Assembly: GCA_015663235.1 (NCBI GenBank)
Contig: DQSL01000020.1
Coordinates: forward strand, 1-34,648
Origin: Mariprofundaceae bacterium
Lineage (GTDB): Bacteria > Pseudomonadota > Zetaproteobacteria > Mariprofundales > Mariprofundaceae
DNA: 34,648 bases
Direction: 5' to 3'
Numbering within the stretch: the stretch's first letter is position 1; every line of letters begins with the position of its first letter. The notes under the pieces were generated by a model. The model was given only the letters and a program-made list of their open reading frames with translations. It was not told where the DNA came from and ran no database searches. Position numbers and translations under genes: made by a program. Positions 7,657 to 15,603 of this stretch are shown piece after piece.

Positions 7657-9183
7657 TTGAGCGTACATTTGGGCAAACACATTGCAGCAGTAGATATGGG
7701 AACCAATTCATTCCATATGATTATTGCCAAAGCCGAAGCACACGGCGCATTTCATATTGTGGACAGAATGAAACACTGGGTGCGTTTGGGCGATGGTGTA
7801 AATGCACGCGGTAGGCTCAATGAAGAGGCCATTGGACGTATGCTTGAAAGTTTAAAATTCTTCAAACAATTGGCAGAAAGTTATGATGCAGAAATACACT
7901 GCATTGCCACTTCTGCCATGCGTGAAGCACCCAATCAGTATGCCATTGCCAAACGCATTCGCCAAGAACTTGCTTTGGTCGTTGAAATTGTCAGCGGCGA
8001 AGAAGAAGCGCGGCTGGTGTTTCAGGGTGTACGCTCGGAAGGTTATATTCAAGATGAACCTGCCCATATTATTGATATTGGTGGTGGTAGCACAGAAGTC
8101 ATTGTCGGCAACAACCCCGATGGTGTGCTTGCAGCGGAAAGCTTGGATATGGGCGCGCGCCGCTATTCAAGAAAATTCTTTGCCGCAGGTAACTACACAA
8201 CACGTCAAATCAAACAATGCCATGCCGCTGCTGCCAGTAAAATTCAAGCTGTGGCATCGGAATACAAATCCTTTGCTATTCATGCCGTGTATGGCACATC
8301 AGGCACTATTCGCAGTTTGGCAGAAGTCATTTCCAGCTTTTGTGAACATGATGATGCCACTCACCTTGCCATACAAGATTTGAAAAATATTCGCCCCCAA
8401 CTTATCGAAGCCGTGAAAAGCAATGCTTTGCCTGCAAGCATTGAAGCAGAGCGCCAAGCCACTTTGGTGGCAGGCAGCATCATCCTTGAAGAGGTGATGC
8501 GCGCACTCAAAATCAAGTCCTTGCGCGTGTGCCCCAGTGCTTTGCGTGAAGGTATTGTCTTCGACCGCATCGCCAGCTCTGGTCGTTTACCTTCTCGCCC
8601 TATTCGTGCTGCCAGCCAAGCTATGGCAAAACGATTCAACCTTAATCGTAGCCAAATCAAACACGTGACCCAAACGGCTGAAATTATTTTTCAAGCATGC
8701 GAAAAACTATTGGACTTAAATGAGGAGGCTTATCGCTTGCTCATTGCGGCCTGCCAATTGCATGAAATTGGTTTGACCATGAGCCACAAGAAAATTCACC
8801 TACATGGCAGCTATATTATTGGGCATTCCAATCTCACAGGTGTCACCCAACGGCAACAGCAAATGTTAGCAGCTATGGTGCGATTCCACCGCAAATCCAG
8901 CCCCAATGCCAAACATGCGGCATTTAAAAGTATGCGCAGTAAAGATGTTCGCTCAACCATTGCTTTGGCTGCCATTTTGCGGCTGGCATCAGCTTTAAAT
9001 CGCACCAAAAGCGGTGAGCCTGCCTTGCCAAGCATTGTAGAGAAAAAGAATAAATGGCTTTGGTCTTTTGATGCACAATGGTTTGATGAACATGACGTAT
9101 GCATTTGGAACGGCGAACAAGAAAAGAGACCTTTGGTTAAACTTGTTGGCAAACCTATCAAGCTAAGCAAAAACACCGACTAA
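7657..9183 (+). CDS. ppx: Ppx/GppA family exopolyphosphatase/pppGpp phosphatase
   Basis: AAVDMGTNSFHMIIAK, IATSAMREAPN, EIVSGEEEARLVFQGV, IIDIGGGSTEVIVG, YGTSGTIRSLAEV, LRVCPSALREGIVFD: diagnostic Ppx/GppA motifs plus C-terminal HD-like helical region. Confidence 0.92.
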   Translation: MSVHLGKHIAAVDMGTNSFHMIIAKAEAHGAFHIVDRMKHWVRLGDGVNARGRLNEEAIGRMLESLKFFKQLAESYDAEIHCIATSAMREAPNQYAIAKRIRQELALVVEIVSGEEEARLVFQGVRSEGYIQDEPAHIIDIGGGSTEVIVGNNPDGVLAAESLDMGARRYSRKFFAAGNYTTRQIKQCHAAAASKIQAVASEYKSFAIHAVYGTSGTIRSLAEVISSFCEHDDATHLAIQDLKNIRPQLIEAVKSNALPASIEAERQATLVAGSIILEEVMRALKIKSLRVCPSALREGIVFDRIASSGRLPSRPIRAASQAMAKRFNLNRSQIKHVTQTAEIIFQACEKLLDLNEEAYRLLIAACQLHEIGLTMSHKKIHLHGSYIIGHSNLTGVTQRQQQMLAAMVRFHRKSSPNAKHAAFKSMRSKDVRSTIALAAILRLASALNRTKSGEPALPSIVEKKNKWLWSFDAQWFDEHDVCIWNGEQEKRPLVKLVGKPIKLSKNTD

Positions 9184-9187
9184 AGCT

Positions 9188-9676
9188 GTGAAAAGCAATA
9201 TCCACTTCATCAAAAAGCTTTCGTTTTTGTCTGACAAACGAAAATTCTCACTTTTTCTACCCTTTTTCTTGATGCGTGCATCACTGGAAGAATATAATGA
9301 GGATTGGAGCAAAGTTCGCATTCGGTTACCACTAAACTGGGTATCCAAAAATGCAGCGGGTAATATGTTTGGTGGTTTTCAAGCCAGCCTTGCCGACCCG
9401 ATTCCTGCCATGGCTTGTATCAAAAAGTTTCCAAAGTATAGGGTTGCCACCAAAAATTTGGCGATTGATTTTATCCGTGTTGGCAACTCTGATTTAATGT
9501 TGCACTTCGATTTTTCTGCGGAACAAGAGCAACAAATTTGTGCCGAATTAGCCGAACATGGTCGTGCCACACCAAGTTTTGATATGGTTTTCATCCGTGC
9601 CGATGGGAAGGTGTGTTCAAGAATCAAGAATACAGTCGCCATTCGTCCTTTAGGTTATGTGAGTTCCTTCGAATAA
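9188..9676 (+). CDS. DUF4442-type hotdog-fold putative thioesterase
   Basis: LNWVSKNAAGNMFGGFQASLADPIPAMACIKKFPKYRVATKNLAIDFIRVGNSDLMLHFDF pattern. GTG start at 9188 or ATG at 9272; the palindrome at 9219-9243 makes the later start plausible. Confidence 0.65.
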   Translation: MKSNIHFIKKLSFLSDKRKFSLFLPFFLMRASLEEYNEDWSKVRIRLPLNWVSKNAAGNMFGGFQASLADPIPAMACIKKFPKYRVATKNLAIDFIRVGNSDLMLHFDFSAEQEQQICAELAEHGRATPSFDMVFIRADGKVCSRIKNTVAIRPLGYVSSFE

Positions 9677-9704
9677 AGCCTTAACTTTAAACAGTATCAC
9701 ACAT

Positions 9705-9759
9705 CTGTCATACACCTGCCTCCTCATTGTCATACGTTTACCCCAAACCTGTCACATGA
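9705..9759 (+). promoter_or_regulatory. Pho-box-like array: 11-bp-phased CTGTCAT-type repeats upstream of the PhoX-like gene
   Basis: In exact 11-bp register: CTGTCATACAC / CTGCCTCCTCA / TTGTCATACGT / TTACCCCAAAC / CTGTCACATGA. Matches the PhoB site architecture (CTGTCAT heptamer plus 4-bp spacer). Confidence 0.75.
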
Positions 9760-9813
9760 CCTCCATAGCCTGTAAAAAGGGATTTTCCCGAATAAAAATA
9801 CAGGAAGGACATC

Positions 9814-12021
9814 ATGAAAAACCATATGAAAATAATATTATATATTGCACTCGCCATGCTGGCAGGGTGTAACAATGATAACACACCCACAAGTACGCTC
9901 TCATCAGGGGGAGTGACACCCTCGACCTCGACCTCCACCCCCACGATAACAGCGATTACATTCTCAAACACGCTCGCACCCACTGACCAATATGCACAAG
10001 GCGACCCTTATGCAACATACAATATGTCTGTGCCATACACGACATCTGTTGCAACCGTTACCCTTAGTGATGGTACAAGTACAAACTATCCATTGGAACA
10101 TAAGATGTTGTTTCGCTCTGATGATGTGATTCCAACGGGTGCACATGCTGGTGAATATTATGGTGGTATTGTGGATACATACGGCACCCCTGTTCTCGAC
10201 CCTGTTGCTGCAAACAATCCGCATTATACAACCGTTACCAACAAAGCACTTACTGCTGGCTTAACCCCTGCAAATAAAGACCAGTTCGTTGCAGATACAC
10301 CTGATGGTTCGGCTTTGATTCAAGTTGCTGGCGCACCCAGCTCTGCAACGACCGCAGACTTATCTTATTTGACGCATTTTGAATATGTCACTTGGGATGG
10401 TAATCAAGCTAGCCAATATGGTAAAAACCCAATGTTTGTTGGTAATAGTCTATTGTCACAGGATTTAACAACAGGGCTGCTTACCATGAAAAGCTTTGAT
10501 AAAGTTACCTTTAATGCTGAAAAAGGTTTATGGATTCCATGTGCTGCATCCAAGTCGCCTTGGAACACATTTATTGGCTCAGAAGAATATGAAGCTGACC
10601 AATACAACTTTGATATGTATAGCATGAACCCCGTTGCCAATCCTCTGGATTTTTCTAACGGCAACTTATATCAAGCCTTTAGAAGTAAATTCGGTGCAAC
10701 CACTGCCCGCCCTTACGACTATGGTTATGTCACTGAAACAACTGTTGACCAAGCTGGTGTGGCAACAGCCGTCAAACATTATGCCACAGGTCGTTTGGCG
10801 CGTGAGTTGATTAAAGTGATGCCTGATGGCAAAACTTATTATTCTGGGGATGATAGCAAAAGTACAATTTTGTTCATGGGTATTGCAGATGTCGCCAATG
10901 ATTTGTCTGCAACCACCTTGTACGCATCAAAGTTCACCCAAACAAGCCCTGTATCTCCTGCCAACACAGCACCTGGCGAAGTTGGTGCTGTTGTAGGTGC
11001 TGAGCTTGGCGCGGGCACATTATCTTGGATTCGATTGGGTCATGCCACTGATGCTCAAGTCAAAGCATGGGTTACTGCAGGCACCAAATCAACTGACATT
11101 TTCGATATTGTCATCGAGCCGGTGGCTGGTGTACTACCAACGGCTGTAACAGGCATTGTTGGCACAGGCATTGGCGGCGTGGTTACTGCGGCAGATATGA
11201 CTGCTGCAGGTTATAAGCGTGTATTCAACTACTACCATCGCCACACCAAAGGCAAAGCTGAATGGTTGCGTTTGCGCCCTAATATGGCTCAAGCTGCTGC
11301 ATTCTTGGAAACTCGCCGTTATGCGGTTTATCTAGGCGCAACAAGTGAGTGGACAAAAATGGAAGGTGTTGCCATGAATGCTGCTGATAAAAAAGCATAC
11401 ATCGCCATCTCTTACCAATACGACAGCATGACTGATGGTGTTGGCGATATTCAAATGGGTTTACTCACATCGGGTAATACCTATGAGTTATCACTAGCCG
11501 CAAATGTAGCCGACTCAACGGGTGCTGCAATCAGCAGTGCATGGGTGGCAACTTCTTTGGCGGCTATCCCAGAGCTTAAAGGTTTGGACAATGCTTATGC
11601 CGCCGCACCTGCTGCACACGAGCGGACTGCTGATGCACAGGGTAACTTTTGTGCTACAAGCAATGTCGGCAATCCTGACAACCTCAAGTTCTCAGAGTCC
11701 TATCGCACACTGTTTGTCGGTGAAGATAGCAACTGTCATGTGAACAACTTCGTGTGGGCATTTAATGTTGATACACGTTCGTTATCACGCATCCTATCTG
11801 TGCCAATGGGTGCAGAGGCTACTGGTTTGATGACTGTGGATAATATCAATGGTTATGCATACATCGGAGCCAACTACCAGCATCCTGGTGATAATGGTGT
11901 TGGTGCACCTCCTGCGGCTTTGGTAACAGCCGTTGAAGCTGCCAATCCAAACTTTGCAGCCGAACGTAACCGCTCTGGTGGCATTGGTTATATCCACTTC
12001 AAAGGTATGCCAAGAATGTAG
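9814..12021 (+). CDS. Secreted lipoprotein, PhoX/DUF839-like alkaline phosphatase family
   Basis: Lipoprotein signal MKNHMKIILYIALAMLAGC. C-terminal FSESYRTLFVGEDSNCHVNNFVWAFNVDTRSLSRILSVPMGAEATGLMTVDNINGYAYIGANYQHPGDN is typical of DUF839/PhoX. Pho-box-like array upstream. Confidence 0.75.
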   Translation: MKNHMKIILYIALAMLAGCNNDNTPTSTLSSGGVTPSTSTSTPTITAITFSNTLAPTDQYAQGDPYATYNMSVPYTTSVATVTLSDGTSTNYPLEHKMLFRSDDVIPTGAHAGEYYGGIVDTYGTPVLDPVAANNPHYTTVTNKALTAGLTPANKDQFVADTPDGSALIQVAGAPSSATTADLSYLTHFEYVTWDGNQASQYGKNPMFVGNSLLSQDLTTGLLTMKSFDKVTFNAEKGLWIPCAASKSPWNTFIGSEEYEADQYNFDMYSMNPVANPLDFSNGNLYQAFRSKFGATTARPYDYGYVTETTVDQAGVATAVKHYATGRLARELIKVMPDGKTYYSGDDSKSTILFMGIADVANDLSATTLYASKFTQTSPVSPANTAPGEVGAVVGAELGAGTLSWIRLGHATDAQVKAWVTAGTKSTDIFDIVIEPVAGVLPTAVTGIVGTGIGGVVTAADMTAAGYKRVFNYYHRHTKGKAEWLRLRPNMAQAAAFLETRRYAVYLGATSEWTKMEGVAMNAADKKAYIAISYQYDSMTDGVGDIQMGLLTSGNTYELSLAANVADSTGAAISSAWVATSLAAIPELKGLDNAYAAAPAAHERTADAQGNFCATSNVGNPDNLKFSESYRTLFVGEDSNCHVNNFVWAFNVDTRSLSRILSVPMGAEATGLMTVDNINGYAYIGANYQHPGDNGVGAPPAALVTAVEAANPNFAAERNRSGGIGYIHFKGMPRM

Positions 12022-12048
12022 TTCACTCAACAACAGTATCAAGACAAG

Positions 12049-12080
12049 AAAGCGACTGCCGAAAGGTGGTCGCTTTTTTT
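12049..12080 (+). terminator. Rho-independent terminator after the PhoX-like gene
   Basis: AAGCGACTGCC-gaaa-GGTGGTCGCTTTTTTT: stem followed by T-tract. Confidence 0.85.
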
Positions 12081-12149
12081 ATACCCTTCTGTTTATGGTT
12101 ATCTCACTTTATCAGCATAATAAATTGAAAAGATTCAATACTTTTCGAT

Positions 12150-12188
12150 AAAAAAAGCCGCCCTAACCCAAAAGGTTAAGACGGCTTT
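12150..12188 (-). terminator. Rho-independent terminator of rpsU
   Basis: On the minus strand: AAGCCGTCTTAACC-TTTT-GGGTTAGGGCGGCTTTTTT, just downstream of the rpsU stop. Confidence 0.85.
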
Positions 12189-12217
12189 CAAAGAATCCAA
12201 AGATTCGGTTTGCTTGC

Positions 12218-12433
12218 TTAGTATTCGCGACGTTGACGGGCGCGGATACGACGAAGACGTTTCATAAGACGCTTGCGTGCTGCAGCTTCTTTACGTTTCT
12301 TCGCTATCGAGGGTTTTTCATAAGCTTCACGACGACGGCATTCACTAATAACACCACCACGTTCAACTTGCTTACGGAATCGTTTAATCGCCATTTCAAT
12401 TGGCTCATCTGTACTTACTCTAATTCCTGGCAT
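12218..12433 (-). CDS. rpsU: 30S ribosomal protein S21
   Basis: MPGIRVSTDEPIEMAIKRFRKQVERGGVISECRRREAYEKPSIAKKRKEAAARKRLMKRLRRIRARQRREY: clear S21, with GGAGGTG RBS. Confidence 0.96.
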   Translation of the reverse strand: MPGIRVSTDEPIEMAIKRFRKQVERGGVISECRRREAYEKPSIAKKRKEAAARKRLMKRLRRIRARQRREY

Positions 12434-12538
12434 ATAAAAACATCACCTCCTTGGACAAACCGCAAACTTTATACGCTAATCGTATAGCCTTTGTATGAAG
12501 CTTGACTATGTGCCAACTCCTGCAAAGGGTCGCGCATT

Positions 12539-14107
12539 ATGGGTGGGGAAACTGTGAAGTCAAATCAAGCGAAAGACAAGAAGCCAAGTTTGTTCCGTGC
12601 TGCGGCGAAAGTCGGCAGTTGGACTATGCTGTCGCGTGTCTTGGGCTTTATCCGAGACATCTTTATTGCCCGACTTTTAGGCGCAAGCCCGCTTGCCGAT
12701 GCCTTCTTTGTGGCATTCAAAATCCCCAACTTCTTCCGCCGCATGTTCGCCGAAGGTACGCTCACCGTTGCCCTTGTGCCTGTGTTGGCTGAAGAACGCA
12801 AAAAAAGCGAAGAAGATGCCCATGCTTATTTGAATGCACTGGCTGGTTTGTTGCTCGCCGCACTCTTATTGTTCACGATTTTAGGTATGATATTCATGCC
12901 TTGGGTGTTGTTAACCTTCGCCCCAGGCTTTCACGATGAGCCAGGCCGCTGGCAGCAAGCATTAACATTATCACGTTTGATGTTTCCTTATTTGGTATTG
13001 ATTTCACTCGCTGCCATGTCTTGGGCAGTGCTCAATGCCTACCGCAAGTTCTCTGTGGCAGCAGCAAGCCCCGCACTTTTAAACATCGCCATCATCTTTG
13101 CCGCCGTTGTTTTAGCACCTTTGCATGACAACCCTGCCGAAGCTTTGGCAGTTGGCGTGATATTGGGTGGCGCATTGCAACTTGCCATCCAGTTTCCTGC
13201 GCTTAAACGTATTGGTTGGATTCCCAAACCCACATGGCGACCTCGATTGCCCGCCATCCATCAAACTTTAATGTTGTTTGGTCCTGCCGTGCTTGGTATT
13301 GCCGCCGTACAGATCAATATCTTGGTCGGCACGATTTTAGCCACATTATTGCCCACAGGTGCAGTGTCATATCTTTATTACGCCGATAGAATCGTGCAAC
13401 TGCCGCTTGCCTTGTTTGGCATTGCTATGGGCACGGCACTGTTACCCGCATTATCCGAGCACTTTGCCAACAATCGCACCGCCGAAGCCAAACAAGATTT
13501 AAAGCAAGGTTTAACATGGCTGACTTGGATTATATTGCCTTCCATGGTGGGCATTATGTTCCTCGCCGAACCCATCATTCGCACCCTATTTGAAAATGGC
13601 GCGTTCACCGCCTTGGATGCCGCCAACACATCCCATGCCTTGCAAGCCTATGCCGTAGGTTTGCTGGTATTCTGTTGGGCACGGGTATTGTCCACCGCAT
13701 GTTTTGCAGGCAAAGATGCCAAAGCCCCCATGAAATATGCGATTTATACGGTGATTGTGAATATCATACTCGCTGTGATTTTGATGCAACCTTTGAGTTA
13801 TGTAGGGCTTGCCTTGGCTTCTGCACTGGCATCATTTTTTAATGTCGCACTGCTTTGGGCGCACCTTCACAAAAAACACGGTGCAATCTTTGATACACGA
13901 AGCTGGAAACGCATGTTTTCCGCGCTGATTGCTTGTTTACCTATGGCAGCACTGCTGTATTACACACCGCAGCTTTGGGCGTTCCCCAGCGATAAACTGA
14001 TGCAATTCGTATGGTTGATTACTTTGGTTCTCGGCAGCATGGCCGCCTTCTTTGCATCAGCATGGGTACTTGGTGAACGAAACATCTTAAAAAACAAATC
14101 TTCTTAA
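12539..14107 (+). CDS. murJ: Lipid II flippase MurJ (MviN)
   Basis: SWTMLSRVLGFIRDIFIARLLGASPLADAFFVAFKIPNFFRRMFAEGTLTVALVPVL; multi-TM MATE-like protein with canonical MurJ N-terminus. The start may be a little downstream of 12539. Confidence 0.95.
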   Translation: MGGETVKSNQAKDKKPSLFRAAAKVGSWTMLSRVLGFIRDIFIARLLGASPLADAFFVAFKIPNFFRRMFAEGTLTVALVPVLAEERKKSEEDAHAYLNALAGLLLAALLLFTILGMIFMPWVLLTFAPGFHDEPGRWQQALTLSRLMFPYLVLISLAAMSWAVLNAYRKFSVAAASPALLNIAIIFAAVVLAPLHDNPAEALAVGVILGGALQLAIQFPALKRIGWIPKPTWRPRLPAIHQTLMLFGPAVLGIAAVQINILVGTILATLLPTGAVSYLYYADRIVQLPLALFGIAMGTALLPALSEHFANNRTAEAKQDLKQGLTWLTWIILPSMVGIMFLAEPIIRTLFENGAFTALDAANTSHALQAYAVGLLVFCWARVLSTACFAGKDAKAPMKYAIYTVIVNIILAVILMQPLSYVGLALASALASFFNVALLWAHLHKKHGAIFDTRSWKRMFSALIACLPMAALLYYTPQLWAFPSDKLMQFVWLITLVLGSMAAFFASAWVLGERNILKNKSS

Positions 14108-14121
14108 GCTAGCATAATACT

Positions 14122-14195
14122 TGTCATGCCGTACTTGATACGGCATCCATGCACCTCAGGCAACGTGGATTGCGGGTCACAGCCCGCAATGATGA
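14122..14195. repeat. Intergenic TGTCATGCCGTACTTGATACGGCATCC...ATTGCGGGTCACAGCCCGCAATGATGA repeat
   Basis: Two hairpins: ATGCCGTA-cttga-TACGGCAT and ATTGCGGG-tcaca-CCCGCAAT, the latter with intervening nucleotides in the loop. Flanked by TCAT/ATGA ends, typical of dispersed bacterial intergenic repeats. Confidence 0.65.
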
Positions 14196-14245
14196 GATAA
14201 CTTAACAGACCCCCCCCTCCCTTTGTTAATCTGCGCCGTAGAAAA

Positions 14246-14272
14246 AGGGTAAGCGAAAAAAATTTTCGCCCT
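14246..14272. repeat. Inverted repeat AGGGtaaGCGAAAA-aaa-TTTTCGCCCT
   Basis: GCGAAAA/TTTTCGC plus GGG/CCC with a 3-nt bulge, in the murJ-exonuclease intergenic region. Confidence 0.45.
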
Positions 14273-14326
14273 GTTTCAATAACATAGCGGAGGAAACAAG
14301 TAGATTATAAAGGGCAATTTCTTTGC

Positions 14327-14354
14327 TTCGTTTCTTTGTTGACAAAGAAACGAA
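14327..14354. repeat. 28-bp palindrome TTCGTTTCTTTGT-tg-ACAAAGAAACGAA
   Basis: Perfect 13-bp arms with a 2-nt loop, about 80 bp upstream of the exonuclease start. Confidence 0.7.
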
Positions 14355-14433
14355 AAAACCTTTTAACGCAAAGTATCTTTTGGACATTCCACCTTTTCAT
14401 GTAAGCTTCAACTCCACAAAGGGAGAGTCAACC

Positions 14434-15243
14434 ATGCAACGCGAAATCTTTGTTTATGATATTGAAACCGTACCCGATGCCGATGCGACTCGGCGACTGC
14501 TTGGTAATCAAGACATGGATGACTTTGAAGCCCGTGATGCATTATCCGCTTATTTTTTAGAAAAAACCGATGGTAAAAATGATTTTCCCCGCCAGCCCTT
14601 TCACCAAGTTGTTGCTATCAGTTATGTTCACCTCACCCGCGAAATCGGCGAAGAAGGCTCTGAACTCGCCATCAAACGCATTGCCACAGGTGGCACAGCC
14701 GATTCCAGCGAAGAAGAAATGTTGCAAGGCTTCTTCAACATCATCGAATCCCGCGCCCCACAATTGGTCAGCTTTAATGGCAGAGGTTTTGATATGCCAG
14801 TCCTCAAATATCGTGCCATGGTGCATGGTTTATCCTGCCCAAGATGGTTCAAAGAAGGCGATAAATGGAACAACTATGAAACCCGCTATTCGCATAACTA
14901 CCACCTCGACCTTTTAGAAACATTGTCCGATTTCGGCGCATCCGCCCGCTGCGCCATGCACGAAGTCGCCACGGCATTTGGCATCCCCGGCAAACTTGAT
15001 ACCGCAGGTGATGATGTGCGCGGTATGTTTGAAGGTGGTGAAATTGATGCCATCCGCAATTATTGCGAAACCGATGTTTGCACCACAGCCCTCATCATGT
15101 TCCGCTGGATGTTATTCAGAGGCGAACTCTCCGAAGGCGCATATGCCCGCGCTATCCTCGGTATGCGCAACTACCTTGAATCTGAACAAGAGCAACGCCC
15201 GCATTTGGGTGAGTTTCTAAATGCTTGGGAGAGTTCGACATGA
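14434..15243 (+). CDS. Predicted 3'-5' exonuclease related to the exonuclease domain of PolB (DEDD superfamily)
   Basis: MQREIFVYDIETVPDAD, LVSFNGRGFDMPVLKYRA, YCETDVCTTALIMFRWMLFRGEL: DEDD exonuclease motifs. ATG at 14434 with GGGAGAG RBS. Confidence 0.85.
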   Translation: MQREIFVYDIETVPDADATRRLLGNQDMDDFEARDALSAYFLEKTDGKNDFPRQPFHQVVAISYVHLTREIGEEGSELAIKRIATGGTADSSEEEMLQGFFNIIESRAPQLVSFNGRGFDMPVLKYRAMVHGLSCPRWFKEGDKWNNYETRYSHNYHLDLLETLSDFGASARCAMHEVATAFGIPGKLDTAGDDVRGMFEGGEIDAIRNYCETDVCTTALIMFRWMLFRGELSEGAYARAILGMRNYLESEQEQRPHLGEFLNAWESST

Positions 15244-15528
15244 AAATAGGTAAGTTGGTTCAATTATTTATTCCTAAAATATTTACTTACTGTGAGAAAC
15301 ATGACTCTAAAGAGCTAAATCGCTTAATGACCCTTGAATATTCAAGGTCCACCTTTCACCTATCATCATACCCATTCTGTTCAGCCTCCCCTAAGATTCT
15401 AAAAGAAAAGTCAATACGATATTGGACAGATGAATTCGATGTTTTAAACACAACTTATAGTGGCTAAGTCAAATTGGCCAATTTATAAGAGCCACTATAA
15501 ATGGCTTACAGAGAAGTTGCAGATGTAG
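15240..15528 (+). pseudogene. Small uncharacterised protein gene, apparently frameshifted near its 3' end
   Basis: Frame 1 from ATG 15240 ends at TAA 15465-15467 (...KSIRYWTDEFDVLNTTYSG*). The +1 frame from 15466 continues KSNWPIYKSHYKWLTEKLQM* to TAG 15526-15528. ATGA overlap with the upstream exonuclease stop. Confidence 0.5.
15455..15500. repeat. 46-bp interrupted palindrome
   Basis: TTATAGTGGCT-aagtc-AAATTGG|CCAATTT-ataag-AGCCACTATAA: 11-bp outer arms perfect, 7-bp inner arms perfect, 5-nt mismatch between. Confidence 0.8.
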
Positions 15529-15542
15529 CTGCCCGCTACATC
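15522..15542. repeat. Hairpin GATGTAGC-tgccc-GCTACATC
   Basis: Perfect 8-bp arms with a 5-nt loop, spanning the alternate-frame TAG stop. Confidence 0.55.
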
Positions 15543-15603
15543 ACCATAATTAATAGAACCCTAGAAAAATAAATACTCAATGGTGGATTATGGATAAGAA
15601 CCC

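Noticed and set aside
15501-15572. Independent 23-aa peptide MAYREVADVAARYITIINRTLEK
   Set aside because: No RBS or known family, and it overlaps the alternate-frame tail of the 15240 gene; too short to claim.
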